Shown in pieces: positions 35,240 to 44,659 of a stretch of 64,000 nt of DNA. The DNA is from Mediterraneibacter gnavus ATCC 29149 (GTDB lineage Bacteria; Bacillota; Clostridia; Lachnospirales; Lachnospiraceae). The notes below the pieces were generated by a model. That model made no database searches, was not told the origin of the DNA, and worked only from the letters and a program-made list of their open reading frames with translations. The stretch spans positions 1,054,001-1,118,000 of the forward strand of contig NZ_CP043051.1 of NCBI RefSeq assembly GCF_008121495.1. The letters run 5' to 3'. Position 1 is the first letter of the stretch, and each line of letters starts with the position of its first letter. The position numbers were made by a program, and so were the translations under genes.

Positions 35240-35980
35240 TTATTCTTCATACTCGATTCCTACAAGAAACAGCCCCTGCGGCGGAGCTGTCACCCCTGCG
35301 GCTTTGCGGTTCTTCGCTTCCAGAATCTCCTGTACCTGCTCCGGGGTATAAAATCCCCGCCCCACGCGCACCAGTGTCCCCACAATGATACGCACCATAT
35401 TATACAAGAATCCATTTCCCTGTATCCGGATAGTAATCTCATCTCCCACCGGCAAAATATCCAGACTGTAAATCGTACGCACGGTATCCTCCACATCCGT
35501 ACGCACATTACAAAAACTCACAAAATCGTGAGTCCCTACCAGATACTGTGCAGCCTTTTTCATCTTCTCAATATCCAGATCAAATGACACAAAATACCGG
35601 GTCAGCCTTCTTGTGGGATCCGGTATTTTCGCATTCAGAATATGATATTCATACGTTTTTTTTGAATTGCAGTATCGCGGATGCCAGTCTGCTGACACTT
35701 CTTCTGATCTGATCACAACAATATCATCCGGAAGCCTCTGGTTCAGGGCATATGAAATCCGCTCCGGCGGAATGGAGGTTTCAGAATCAAACACTGCCAC
35801 ATTCCCAAGGGCATGTACCCCGGAATCTGTTCTGCTTGCCCCGATGACCGTAATCTCTTCCCCTGTCAGTTTTCTGAGCGCACGGTTCAGAACTTCTTCC
35901 ACCGTAATTCCATTCGGCTGGATCTGCCATCCACAATAATTCGTTCCGTCATAAGCAACGGTCAGTTTCAATCTTTTCAT
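35240..35980 (-). CDS. truA: tRNA pseudouridine synthase A
   Basis: Makes pseudouridine at positions 38-40 of tRNA anticodon stems. Catalytic aspartate lies in GASRTDSGVHALG; YDGTNYCGWQIQP at the N-terminus and NGFLYNMVRIIVGTL near the C-terminus are typical. Length 246 aa. It follows ecfT by 21 bases in the conserved ecfA1-ecfA2-ecfT-truA order of Firmicutes. Confidence 0.97.
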   Translation of the reverse strand: MKRLKLTVAYDGTNYCGWQIQPNGITVEEVLNRALRKLTGEEITVIGASRTDSGVHALGNVAVFDSETSIPPERISYALNQRLPDDIVVIRSEEVSADWHPRYCNSKKTYEYHILNAKIPDPTRRLTRYFVSFDLDIEKMKKAAQYLVGTHDFVSFCNVRTDVEDTVRTIYSLDILPVGDEITIRIQGNGFLYNMVRIIVGTLVRVGRGFYTPEQVQEILEAKNRKAAGVTAPPQGLFLVGIEYEE

Positions 35981-36001
35981 AATTTTCTCAATTCCTTCGT
36001 C

Positions 36002-36826
36002 CTAGAATATCCAGATATGAAACGGCACAAATCTTCCCAGCACAATGATCACAGCCAGATACACTGCTGTCACAAGATACGCAACTCTGTCACGGCTGTA
36101 ATACACGAGCGGTTTCATCTTGGTACGCCCTTCTCCGCCACGGTAACAGCGCGCCTCCATTGCCATGGCAAGATCATTGGCACGGCGAAATGCCGATACG
36201 AACAACGGAACCAGAATCGGAATCATGGCCTTTGCTCTCTGAATGATATTTCCACTCTCCAGATCTGCCCCACGTGCAATCTGTGCTTTCATGATCTTGT
36301 CTGTCTCCTCCAGAAGGATCGGAATGAAGCGCAGCGCGATCGACATCATCATTGCCACCTCATGTACCGGAACTTTCACTTTGTTCAGCGGTCGGAGCAG
36401 CTTCTCTATCCCATCTGTCAGTGCATTCGGAGTGGTTGTAAATGTCATGATCGACGATCCCGCGATCAGATAAATGAGACGGATCGCCATATATACCGAG
36501 ATTTCCAGTCCATCTTCTGTAATTTGAAAAATCCAGAAATGAACCAGCACCTCTCCTCCGTTATTCAAAAACAGATTAAATGCTACTGTGATCAAGAGCA
36601 GGATCATAATCGGTTTTAAGCCCTTCATAATAAACTTCAAAGGCACTTTACTTAAATGGATCACCCCTGCCAGGAACAAGGTTGCAACCAGATAGCCGAG
36701 TACGCTTTTCTGTACAAACAACGAGATCAGAAATAACAGTGTCGCCACGATCTTCACCCTGGGATCCAGACGGTGTATTACGCTGTTTGCCGGATAGTAT
36801 TGTCCAATTGTAATATCTCGAATCAT
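36002..36826 (-). CDS. ecfT: Energy-coupling factor transporter transmembrane protein EcfT
   Basis: Membrane coupling subunit of group II ECF vitamin transporters, shared by many S components. The 274-aa protein has about five or six hydrophobic segments and the two cytoplasmic coupling motifs with A-R-G/A-x pattern (AQIARGAD and AMEARCYRGG). It overlaps ecfA2 by four bases, indicating coupling. No S component lies in the window. Confidence 0.94.
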   Translation of the reverse strand: MIRDITIGQYYPANSVIHRLDPRVKIVATLLFLISLFVQKSVLGYLVATLFLAGVIHLSKVPLKFIMKGLKPIMILLLITVAFNLFLNNGGEVLVHFWIFQITEDGLEISVYMAIRLIYLIAGSSIMTFTTTPNALTDGIEKLLRPLNKVKVPVHEVAMMMSIALRFIPILLEETDKIMKAQIARGADLESGNIIQRAKAMIPILVPLFVSAFRRANDLAMAMEARCYRGGEGRTKMKPLVYYSRDRVAYLVTAVYLAVIIVLGRFVPFHIWIF

Positions 36827-37695
36827 AATTTTGTTTCCTCCGGATGCTTCCCTCTAAAATAGCGCATGATCTCATCTGCCGCCTCTTCTACTGTCGTCAC
36901 ATCATTGCCGACCTGCAGTCCATTCTGCCGCAGATCGTGCATAATGTAAGTTACCTGCGGCGCAGCAAGGCCAACCTCTTCCAGTTCCTGATAATGTGCA
37001 AACACTTCCCGGGGCGTTCCATCTAAAAACTTTTCCCCGCGGTTCATCACAATAATTCGATCCACATATTTCGCGATATCTTCCATACTGTGAGATACCA
37101 AAATAACAGTGATTCCCGTTTTCTTGTGAAGCTCTGCAATCTGATCCAGAATCTCATCCCGTCCTCTCGGATCCAGTCCGGCAGTCGGTTCATCCAGTAC
37201 CAGTACTTTCGGGCGCATGGCAAGAACTCCCGCGATCGCCGCCCTTCTCTTCTGTCCTCCGGAAAGCTCAAACGGAGACTGTAAATATAATTCTTCCGGA
37301 AAACCAACCAGTTCCAGAGCTTCTTTCGCCCGTTTCTCGCACTCTTCTTTTGAAAGCCCCTGATTTTTCGGACCAAAGCATACATCTGTCAGAACATCCA
37401 CTTCAAACAGCTGATGCTCCGGATACTGAAACACAAGTCCTACCTGGCTTCTTAAATACTTCATATCGTATCTGTCTTCATAGATGTTCTTTCCTTCATA
37501 ATACAACTCTCCGGATGCAGCTTTGATCAGACCATTAAAATGCTGGATCAGTGTTGATTTTCCGGAACCTGTATGACCGATGATCCCGAGAAACTGTCCC
37601 TGCGGAATCTCGAGGCTGACATCTTTTAACGCCTGTTTTTCATATGCAGTTCCCTGACCGTAAACATACTGAATGTGTTTTAATTTAATCGACAT
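36823..37695 (-). CDS. ecfA2: ECF transporter ATPase EcfA2
   Basis: Second ATPase of the ECF module. Walker [11 protein letters not shown]-loop [11 protein letters not shown], signature [15 protein letters not shown] and Walker [14 protein letters not shown] are present. The Q-helix region ([19 protein letters not shown]) is the ECF-specific EcfT-binding part. Length 290 aa. It overlaps ecfA1 by 16 bases and ecfT by four. Confidence 0.95.
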   Translation of the reverse strand: MSIKLKHIQYVYGQGTAYEKQALKDVSLEIPQGQFLGIIGHTGSGKSTLIQHFNGLIKAASGELYYEGKNIYEDRYDMKYLRSQVGLVFQYPEHQLFEVDVLTDVCFGPKNQGLSKEECEKRAKEALELVGFPEELYLQSPFELSGGQKRRAAIAGVLAMRPKVLVLDEPTAGLDPRGRDEILDQIAELHKKTGITVILVSHSMEDIAKYVDRIIVMNRGEKFLDGTPREVFAHYQELEEVGLAAPQVTYIMHDLRQNGLQVGNDVTTVEEAADEIMRYFRGKHPEETKL

Positions 37696-38525
37696 AATAC
37701 CTCCACCAGTTCCTCTTTCTTCAGGATTCCTTTCGGGATATCCAAACCTCTTTTTCTCAGTTCATCTGCCAGCATCGTTACCTGTGGTACATCCAGACGA
37801 TACTTTTTCAATTTTTCCTCCTGAGAGAATACCTCTTTTGGAGTTCCGTGCATCACAACATGACCCTTATCCATAACAAATACCTGATCGGCCTCGATCA
37901 CTTCTTCCATATAGTGGGTGATCAGGATCACCGTTACTTTTTTCGTCTTCTGCAGACGGCGGACAGTTTTGATCACTTCTTTTCTTCCATTCGGATCCAG
38001 CATAGCAGTCGGCTCATCTAAAACAATACACTTTGGTTCCATAGCGATCACGCCCGCAATGGCAACTCGCTGTTTCTGTCCTCCGGAAAGCTTGTTTGGG
38101 GAAGACTTGCGATACTCCAGCATTCCGACATCTTTCAGGCTTTCTTCCACCCGCTTCCAGATCTCGTCCGCCGGCACGCCAAGATTCTCCGGTCCGAATC
38201 CGACGTCTTCTTCTACCACCGTTCCGATGATCTGATTGTCCGGATTCTGAAATACCATTCCTGCGGATTGTCTGACATCCCACAGATTCTCCGGATCTTT
38301 CGTATCTCTTCCGTTTACCCACATGGTTCCGCCGGACGGCACCAGGATCGCATTCATATGCTTTGCCAGCGTCGATTTTCCGGAACCGTTGTGTCCCAGG
38401 ATTGCCACAAAAGACCCCTCCGGGATATCAATATCCACGCCGTCAATCGCACGCTTCATGCCGATGATATTTCCCTCTTCATCTCTTTTTTCATATTCAT
38501 AAATCAGCTCTTTGGTCTGTATCAT
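37680..38525 (-). CDS. ecfA1: ECF transporter ATPase EcfA1
   Basis: First ATPase of the ECF module, partner of EcfA2. Walker [32 protein letters not shown] (Q-loop and ECF-type Q-helix), [13 protein letters not shown] and Walker [14 protein letters not shown] are complete. Length 281 aa is typical. Its start overlaps the 3' end of the upstream DMT exporter gene by 29 bases. Ribosomal protein genes usually precede it in Firmicutes; here an EamA-type exporter does, suggesting local rearrangement. Confidence 0.95.
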   Translation of the reverse strand: MIQTKELIYEYEKRDEEGNIIGMKRAIDGVDIDIPEGSFVAILGHNGSGKSTLAKHMNAILVPSGGTMWVNGRDTKDPENLWDVRQSAGMVFQNPDNQIIGTVVEEDVGFGPENLGVPADEIWKRVEESLKDVGMLEYRKSSPNKLSGGQKQRVAIAGVIAMEPKCIVLDEPTAMLDPNGRKEVIKTVRRLQKTKKVTVILITHYMEEVIEADQVFVMDKGHVVMHGTPKEVFSQEEKLKKYRLDVPQVTMLADELRKRGLDIPKGILKKEELVEVLCRLN

Positions 38526-39444
38526 TTTTAGACTCCTTTTCTCTGTTTACAAAAATAATCCCTGCACTGACCAGAATCAGCGCCGCCAGATTCTGTATTT
38601 TCCAGATGTCCTCTCCAAGAAATACTGCTGAGAGTGCTACCCCGAAAACAGGGATCGTAAACCCAAACACCGCTACTTTCCCAACCGGGTTATACTTCAA
38701 AAGCAACGCCCATATGCTGAATGCAGCCGTGGACAGCAGTGCCATATACAATAAAAGCAACACGGACCGCATCGTAAATCCACGCACGTGGCCGCCAAGC
38801 AAAACACCTGCCAAAATCAGCATTCCTCCACCGAATAAAAGCTGAAAAGCTGTAATCGCAGTGGGCGTTTCTTTCCCCGAGAGCAGCTTCAATGTCACAG
38901 AACTTGCTCCATATGCCATGGAACAGACCAGGATCAGCCCTTCTCCCATCCACTGAAATCCACCGGCCATTCCACCCGGTGTCAGGTTGATCACGATCAC
39001 ACCGGCAAACCCGATCAGGCAACCGATGCTCTTCTTCCACGTCATTTTCTCTGATTTTATCATAAAATGTGCAAATATCAACGCAAAAAATGCGTTCGAA
39101 GCATTGATCACCGAACCTTTTGCCCCGGTTGTATGTGCAAGACCGATATAAAAACAGATGTACTGTATAAATGTCTGCAACATTCCCTGTCCGAAAACCG
39201 GCAATACAGAACTTCTTCGGATCATAAGCCAGCGCTTCTCAAGAAAACTTCCGATCAGAAATGTAAAGATTCCCGCCAGGAAGAACCGGTATCCCGCAAA
39301 CAGGATCTGGCTGCCCGCGCCTTCGATCGCCAGCCATTCATATCCTATCTTCACACATGGAAAGGCACTTCCCCACAATGCACAGCAAAGCAGAGCCAGA
39401 GCAAACACAACACCTGGATTTTGTAATTTCTTTTCCATATACAA
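38497..39444 (-). CDS. EamA/DMT-family transporter
   Basis: Ten-helix drug/metabolite-type exporter of about 315 aa with two EamA halves ([21 protein letters not shown] in the first, [32 protein letters not shown] split in the second). The substrate is unknown. AAGGA is about eight bases from a TTG at 39444 but 14 from the ATG at 39438, so TTG is the probable start. Coupled to ecfA1 by overlap. Confidence 0.85.
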   Translation of the reverse strand: MYMEKKLQNPGVVFALALLCCALWGSAFPCVKIGYEWLAIEGAGSQILFAGYRFFLAGIFTFLIGSFLEKRWLMIRRSSVLPVFGQGMLQTFIQYICFYIGLAHTTGAKGSVINASNAFFALIFAHFMIKSEKMTWKKSIGCLIGFAGVIVINLTPGGMAGGFQWMGEGLILVCSMAYGASSVTLKLLSGKETPTAITAFQLLFGGGMLILAGVLLGGHVRGFTMRSVLLLLYMALLSTAAFSIWALLLKYNPVGKVAVFGFTIPVFGVALSAVFLGEDIWKIQNLAALILVSAGIIFVNREKESKNDTDQRADL

Positions 39445-39615
39445 TGTGATATCCTTTCATTTTTACCAGTTTCTTAGTATAACACATTTTTATAGAAGAA
39501 AAAAGTAGAGTTGTCGCATTGATTTTCATCAATATGACAACTCGTATATACATCCAAAGTGCATTTCAAAGTACAAAAACTGCCCTTTTGAATATCGCTT
39601 TTTACCATTTATCAA

Positions 39616-40134
39616 CTACGCCATCTCCGGCTCGCCGTACTCTTCTCCGAAAGTCTCGACTGTCACTTTTTTCATTACCTGAGGCTCCAGTGGCTTGTCA
39701 CTGTAGTCTGTAGCTGTGTCTGCAATTTTATTCACAACATCCATTCCCTCTGTAATCTTTCCGAATGCAGCGTATGCTCCATCCAGATGCGGGGATTTCT
39801 TATGCATGATAAAGAACTGGCTTCCCGCAGAATCCGGATGCATTGCACGTGCCATAGACAGAACACCTTCATCATGTGCCAGATTGTTCGTCACGCCATT
39901 CTGAAGGAACTCTCCTTTGATTGTATATCCCGGGCCACCCATACCTGTTCCGTCCGGACATCCTCCCTGGATCATAAATCCGCTGATCACACGGTGGAAT
40001 GTCAGTCCGTCATAAAATCCTTTCTTTACAAGCGATACAAAATTTTTCACTGTGTTCGGTGCGATCTCCGGATATAACTCCGCTTTCATGATATCGCCGT
40101 TTTCCATTTCAAATGTAACAACTGGATTTGCCAT
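39616..40134 (-). CDS. ppiB: Cyclophilin-type peptidyl-prolyl isomerase
   Basis: Cytoplasmic prolyl isomerase that helps protein folding. Cyclophilin motifs FHRVISGFMIQGG, GSQFFIMHKKSPHLDG and AAFGKITEGMDVV are present. From the ATG at 40134 (MANPVVTF, AGAGGAG site) it is 172 aa. No signal peptide. Monocistronic; the 170 bases on its 3' side up to the exporter gene show no further gene. Confidence 0.95.
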   Translation of the reverse strand: MANPVVTFEMENGDIMKAELYPEIAPNTVKNFVSLVKKGFYDGLTFHRVISGFMIQGGCPDGTGMGGPGYTIKGEFLQNGVTNNLAHDEGVLSMARAMHPDSAGSQFFIMHKKSPHLDGAYAAFGKITEGMDVVNKIADTATDYSDKPLEPQVMKKVTVETFGEEYGEPEMA

Positions 40135-40300
40135 ATGTTTTCTCCTCTTTTCTATCAAACTGCGGCTTTGAAGAAGCCGTATATGAAGTTATTGTAGCGG
40201 ATTTGCACGATTTCGTCAACGCATTGTGTTTTTCTGGAGTTTTCTGAAAACTTGCTGAAAATCTCTTGATTTTTTCCTGTTATCGCAGTATTTTTAAATC

Positions 40301-40323
40301 GTAAGTAGTAAGTAATAAGTAAA
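40301..40323. repeat. Degenerate AAGTARTAAGTA tandem repeat
   Basis: GTAAGTAGTAAGTAATAAGTA is a low-complexity run of three or four AGTA-type units in the leader of the gene that begins at 40358. No function is evident. Confidence 0.5.
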
Positions 40324-40357
40324 TATAAATTTTCTTATCCACGAGGAGGGTTTTCCT

Positions 40358-41275
40358 ATGACGAACTTATCATTACAGGACCGTTTTTCACTCATTTCAT
40401 TAAACGCTTTAAACAGCACACGTAATTCTACTGCAAAAAAAGCAGCAATTCGCTGTATCTCTGCTGCCGGTGTACTGGATCGATTTCTACAGGAAACAGA
40501 AGAGCTCACCGAAGACTCTGACGAATACCGCTCCAGATTGGATGCTTTATCTGTTTCTTTGAAGGAAGCAGCTCATTTATCTTCTTCTGCTGCAAAAGAG
40601 CTGGAACACACAGTATATACCCGTTTAAATAATCTGGGACTGATGACAGAAGCATCCTCCCTGGTCAGCTGTGATCTGGAGTTTTCTTCTGCCGGAAACA
40701 AGATTCTGGAATACCGCACGGATTCCGATGAATATTCACGGCAGACAGAGAGTCTTCGTGCAGAACTGATGGAAGAAGGCAACGTATTCGATGAAACCGT
40801 ATGTATGCTCTGGCTTTTACGTGAAAGCAGCTGCTTTTATGATCTGTTTTCCAGGGAGGAACAAAAATACCTCACTTCCAGAATTAACGAGTTATACCTG
40901 AACTCCCTTCTGGCAAAAACACTGCTTTCCGTTTCCATCCACAATGCGCTTGACAGTGCGGCACTTGGGCTCTTTTCGAAAAAGAAAGCGATTTTTTCCA
41001 CCCAGCTCGGTACCGGGGTTCTATTTCAGGTTCCGTTTATGGAACGTTCCAGTGCCGTTTTCATTGAGTCTGAAGAATTATATTGTAATGCCGAAAAGCG
41101 TCTGGAAAGCGTCATTGCCAGATTGGAAGAAAACGGAAATGAAGTCCATGTGATCCGCGCAGGCACGGTACCTCTTCTTCAGATTGACAATCTTTATTAT
41201 GAATGTATCCCGACACAGCACAAATATTACCGGGTTCCTGTTTTCGGTGTTCAGCTTAGAAGATATATTATGTAA
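40358..41275 (+). CDS. Uncharacterised protein, possibly GPP34-like at the N-terminus
   Basis: No secure family. The 305-aa protein is soluble, with an alpha-helical first 200 residues and a beta-richer last 90. The start (LSLQDRFSLISLNAL) and a later helix pair (CMLWLLRESSCFYDLFSREE) resemble the pattern of Golgi phosphoprotein 3 (GPP34) domains, which bind phosphoinositide headgroups in eukaryotes and occur in some bacteria. That is a weak match made by eye. A strong site (GAGGAGGG) precedes the ATG. It shares an operon with the MerR-like gene 13 bases downstream. The 220 bases upstream carry only low-complexity sequence. Confidence 0.6.
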   Translation: MTNLSLQDRFSLISLNALNSTRNSTAKKAAIRCISAAGVLDRFLQETEELTEDSDEYRSRLDALSVSLKEAAHLSSSAAKELEHTVYTRLNNLGLMTEASSLVSCDLEFSSAGNKILEYRTDSDEYSRQTESLRAELMEEGNVFDETVCMLWLLRESSCFYDLFSREEQKYLTSRINELYLNSLLAKTLLSVSIHNALDSAALGLFSKKKAIFSTQLGTGVLFQVPFMERSSAVFIESEELYCNAEKRLESVIARLEENGNEVHVIRAGTVPLLQIDNLYYECIPTQHKYYRVPVFGVQLRRYIM

Positions 41276-41288
41276 AAGGAGTGTTCTT

Positions 41289-41540
41289 ATGTCCAGACAA
41301 CGTTCTATGGAGAAAATTCTGGCCTCGGAATATGTTTCGATCGGCGAGCTGGTGCGCATCACCGGCTGCCGCTACAGTACTTTAAAATTTTATACAGAAG
41401 AAGGAATGCTGCCATTTGAACAGGCAGAAGAAAATCTGACACGCCGCTTCCCCAGAGAGGCGGCGGTCGCAAGAATCGAACAGATTCGTTCTCTTCGGCA
41501 GGACGGACTTTCCATTCCTGCGATCAAAAAGCTTCTATAG
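41289..41540 (+). CDS. Small MerR-like DNA-binding protein
   Basis: An 83-aa protein made of one winged-helix domain: YVSIGELVRITGCRYSTLKFYTEEGMLP matches the MerR recognition helix and wing, and IEQIRSLRQDGLSIPAIKKLL matches the second helical pair. The long dimer coiled coil and effector domain of classical MerR proteins are missing, so it is more like an excisionase-sized or adaptor regulator. AAAAGGAG lies before the ATG. Likely co-expressed with the upstream gene of unknown function. Confidence 0.75.
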   Translation: MSRQRSMEKILASEYVSIGELVRITGCRYSTLKFYTEEGMLPFEQAEENLTRRFPREAAVARIEQIRSLRQDGLSIPAIKKLL

Positions 41541-41584
41541 TCACTTTGTACACCATTATCTGTTTTTTTTAGTTACTCGTAACA

Positions 41585-41613
41585 TTGTCTGTTTTGGCCT
41601 CCAAAGGTATACT
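41585..41613 (+). promoter_or_regulatory. Promoter of the MsmK-type ATPase gene
   Basis: TTGTCT (41585-41590) and TATACT (41608-41613) are 17 bases apart. The spacer contains TTTGGCCTCCAAA, a 5+3+5 inverted repeat that could be a repressor site. Confidence 0.6.
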
Positions 41614-41660
41614 TAATTACAGAAAACAACGAAACACTGATTTTAAGGAGGCTATTTAAA

Positions 41661-42773
41661 ATGGCAAGTTTATCATTAAAAGGAATTCAGAAAATTTATC
41701 CGAACGGATTTCACGCAGTAAAAGATTTCAATCTGGACATTGAAGACAAAGAGTTCATCATCTTTGTAGGACCTTCCGGATGTGGTAAATCTACAACACT
41801 TCGTATGATCGCAGGTCTGGAAGATATTTCCGGCGGTACACTGGAGATTGACGGAAAAGTTATGAACGATGTGGAACCAAAAGACAGAGATATCGCGATG
41901 GTATTCCAGAACTACGCTCTGTATCCACATATGACAGTATACGATAACATGGCATTCGGACTGAAGCTTCGTAAAGTTCCGAAAGATGAGATTGATAGAA
42001 AAGTAAAAGAAGCAGCAAGAATCCTTGACCTGGAAAAACTGCTTGACCGTAAACCAAAAGCTCTTTCCGGTGGACAGAGACAGCGTGTTGCTATGGGACG
42101 TGCGATCGTTCGTAATCCAAAAGTATTCCTTATGGACGAACCTCTTTCCAACCTGGATGCAAAACTGAGAGTTCAGATGCGTATCGAGATTTCCAAACTG
42201 CATGAAAATCTGGGCGCTACAATCATCTACGTAACACATGACCAGACAGAGGCTATGACTCTTGGTACAAGAATCGTTGTTATGAAAGACGGAGTTGTTC
42301 AGCAGGTAGATACACCTCAGAACCTGTACAACACACCTTGCAACCTGTTCGTAGCAGGATTCATCGGATCTCCTCAGATGAACTTCATGGATGCTGTTGT
42401 TGACATCAAAGGAAATGATGTAACATTAACTGTCGGAAAACATACACTGAAAGTTCCTGCATCTAAAAAACAGGCACTGATCGACGGTGGATACAACGGA
42501 AGAACTGTTGTTCTTGGTATTCGTCCGGAAGATGTACATGATTCACAGGCATTCATCAGCAATTCACCTGACAGCGTGATCGAATCTACAATCAAAGTTT
42601 ATGAGCTGCTTGGAGCAGAAGTATATCTGTACTTTGACTTAGAAGGTACACAGATGACAGCCCGCGTAAATCCTCGTACAACATTAAGAAACGGAGATCA
42701 CGCAGTATTTGCTCTGGATATGGAAAAGATCCACATCTTCGACAAAGAAACAGAGTTGACGATTACAAACTAA
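41661..42773 (+). CDS. Sugar ABC transporter ATPase (MsmK/UgpC type)
   Basis: Energises carbohydrate ABC importers. Walker A GPSGCGKST, signature LSGGQRQRVAMGRAI and Walker B VFLMDEPLSNLD are complete; a C-terminal TOBE/regulatory domain of about 130 residues follows (FIGSPQMNFMDAV onward). Length 370 aa. No permease or binding protein is adjacent, which is the known arrangement of the multitask ATPase MsmK serving several transporters encoded elsewhere. Codon use looks highly expressed. The AAGGAGG site is well placed. Confidence 0.95.
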   Translation: MASLSLKGIQKIYPNGFHAVKDFNLDIEDKEFIIFVGPSGCGKSTTLRMIAGLEDISGGTLEIDGKVMNDVEPKDRDIAMVFQNYALYPHMTVYDNMAFGLKLRKVPKDEIDRKVKEAARILDLEKLLDRKPKALSGGQRQRVAMGRAIVRNPKVFLMDEPLSNLDAKLRVQMRIEISKLHENLGATIIYVTHDQTEAMTLGTRIVVMKDGVVQQVDTPQNLYNTPCNLFVAGFIGSPQMNFMDAVVDIKGNDVTLTVGKHTLKVPASKKQALIDGGYNGRTVVLGIRPEDVHDSQAFISNSPDSVIESTIKVYELLGAEVYLYFDLEGTQMTARVNPRTTLRNGDHAVFALDMEKIHIFDKETELTITN

Positions 42774-42854
42774 TGTTTTAAAATAGTTATAACTAAAAAT
42801 GACAGGGGGCTGTACGATTGTGCAGCTCCTTCTCTGTCTACCGGGAGAAACACT

Positions 42855-43778
42855 ATGAATCATACAGCAGAATTAGAGAAAGCATTGACAGACCTCAGAC
42901 ATATTACCGGAATTTCTATGGAGATTCACGCAGAAACAGAAGAAGAAGTGACAAAAGCGCTGGAGCAGTTAAAGCTCCTTTCCTCCGCATACAAAGAAAA
43001 GTATAACAAGATTCATTTTCTTCAGAGCCTGATGACAGACAGCATCCCTACATATAATGTATATGACCGGGCTGCCCGTCTTCACATTGCTCCGGAAGAG
43101 CCGCGTATCCTTTATCTTCTGGAGACTTCTCACAGCCTGGACGAAGATATTTCCGAGATTTTAAAGAATCTCTTTCCATCCCAGTCAGGAGCATTTCGAA
43201 TTCCGCTGACAGAAGCTTCCTGTGCCATTCTCTGTCCTGTCAGATCTCTGGCAGATTCTTCACAGGAAACTGTACATCTTACTGCCCGCATGATCGTGGA
43301 TACCGTAAACGCGGAAGCTCTGGCACGTGTCCGTGTTTCGTACAGCAAGACTCTGCATAATCTGCTGGATCTCTCCACTGCTTTTCGTGAGACAAGTCTT
43401 GCACTGAAAGTCGGTAAGCTGTTCTATTCCGAACAGACGGTATTTCCATATAACCGACTTGGAATCGGACGTCTGATCTACCGTCTTCCAACTTCGTTGT
43501 GTGAGAATTTTCTTCATGAAATTTTCGGAGAGGAGATTCCACAGGCACTGGATGAAGAAACCACTGCAACCGTTAATAAGTTTCTACAGAATAACTTAAA
43601 TATCGCAGAGACCTCCCGGCAGCTGCATATGCACCGCAATACTTTAATCTATCGTCTGGAGCAGATTGAAAAGCGGACCGGTCTGGATCTTCGCCAGTTT
43701 GAAGATGCCATGACATTTAAGATCGCCTCTATGGTAATGAATTATTTATATACTGAAAGGAATATACCACATGAATGA
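42855..43778 (+). CDS. CdaR/PucR-type helix-turn-helix regulator
   Basis: Regulator of 307 aa with the PucR C-terminal HTH (NNLNIAETSRQLHMHRNTLIYRLEQIEKRTGLDLR) near residue 250. The N-terminal 200 residues have no recognised effector-binding signature, though the layout resembles sugar-diacid regulators. It starts 80 bases after the MsmK-type gene and overlaps the next gene by eight bases. A role in carbohydrate control is plausible from context only. Confidence 0.85.
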   Translation: MNHTAELEKALTDLRHITGISMEIHAETEEEVTKALEQLKLLSSAYKEKYNKIHFLQSLMTDSIPTYNVYDRAARLHIAPEEPRILYLLETSHSLDEDISEILKNLFPSQSGAFRIPLTEASCAILCPVRSLADSSQETVHLTARMIVDTVNAEALARVRVSYSKTLHNLLDLSTAFRETSLALKVGKLFYSEQTVFPYNRLGIGRLIYRLPTSLCENFLHEIFGEEIPQALDEETTATVNKFLQNNLNIAETSRQLHMHRNTLIYRLEQIEKRTGLDLRQFEDAMTFKIASMVMNYLYTERNIPHE

Positions 43779-44268
43779 CGCACTTTATGAACAATTAGTT
43801 ACTCGTAAATCCCGACCTATGGACCTCGTGATCCGTATTTTGTGCATTGCCGCTCTCGTAGTCGTGCTTTGCGGAGGTATGCTTTTTATCGGTTCTCTGG
43901 CAGTTCTCGTTACGATTCTTCTCGGAGTTCTGATTTACTACTTTGTATTTCCGAAACTCGATGTAGAATATGAGTATACACTTTTGAACCACGATCTGGA
44001 AATTGACGCTATTTACAGTAAATCAAAACGCAAAAAACTCATGACTCTGGATATCCAGCAGGCTGAGATCATTGCGCCAAAAAATTCTCACCGTCTTGAT
44101 TCTGTACACGCAGACAAGACAAAAGATTTTTCCGCAGGTACAGGCGAAGGTACTTATGCCATTGTAATCCCGGCTGAACAGACGATGAGCTGTATCCTGA
44201 TCGATCCGGATGAAAAGATGCTGGATCATATGCAGCAATGGATGGGCATGAAGATGTTCCGTGACTAA
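43771..44268 (+). CDS. Small membrane protein (DUF6106-like)
   Basis: A 165-aa protein with two adjacent membrane helices (residues about 19-55) followed by a soluble domain with a beta pattern (YEYTLLNHDLEIDAIYSKSKRKKLMTL). This resembles an uncharacterised Firmicute family (DUF6106) but the assignment is from memory. It overlaps the upstream regulator gene, so the two are probably translated together. The strong terminator at 44271 ends the unit. Confidence 0.7.
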   Translation: MNDALYEQLVTRKSRPMDLVIRILCIAALVVVLCGGMLFIGSLAVLVTILLGVLIYYFVFPKLDVEYEYTLLNHDLEIDAIYSKSKRKKLMTLDIQQAEIIAPKNSHRLDSVHADKTKDFSAGTGEGTYAIVIPAEQTMSCILIDPDEKMLDHMQQWMGMKMFRD

Positions 44269-44270
44269 GA

Positions 44271-44318
44271 AAAATTGCTGTAAAATGACTGAAAAAGTCT
44301 TTTACAGCAATTTTTTTA
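44271..44318 (+). terminator. Strong rho-independent terminator
   Basis: AAAATTGCTGTAAAA and TTTTACAGCAATTTT form a 15-base stem around a small inner loop, followed by TTTTATT. It ends the 42855-44268 unit and reads the opposite way as an A-flanked hairpin for the remnant arriving from the other strand. Confidence 0.92.
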
Positions 44319-44573
44319 TTGATATTGCTTTGCCAGTATCTGCAAAGCTTTTTGCGTTTCTGAGATTGTCTCGCGCACTTCTATTTCAGAATCTAATAAT
44401 TTATATAACCATTTACACACTACTTCATCAATTTCCCACTGTGGAATCACCTTATTGTTCAACAGCTTTGGCGGAATAACTGGTTTCGTATATTGATAAA
44501 TAGAGTAATATAACGGCAGCCATGGATACAAATCTGATAATTCATCATTTACATAAGTATTTGTCAGAACTGT
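44316..44573 (-). pseudogene. C-terminal remnant of the LacI/solute-binding fusion protein
   Basis: Eighty-five codons without a start codon, ending at a TAA. The text (VNDELSDLYPWLPLYYSIYQ, then a helix rich in E and ending KALQILAKQYQ) is the usual last helix pair of a family 1 extracellular solute-binding protein. The gene at 45893-47902 is a LacI fusion whose solute-binding domain ends abruptly just before this part. The two pieces lie on the same strand on either side of an IS3-family element. Joining them across the shared TATAG flank does not restore one frame exactly, so a small deletion also occurred. Confidence 0.8.
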
Positions 44574-44659
44574 CTATAGTGGTTCAGTTGTCAAGACAAA
44601 AATCTAAGCTTTTTATAATGAACTGATATATGTAACTGGGTAGGGGAGAAAATCCCCCC

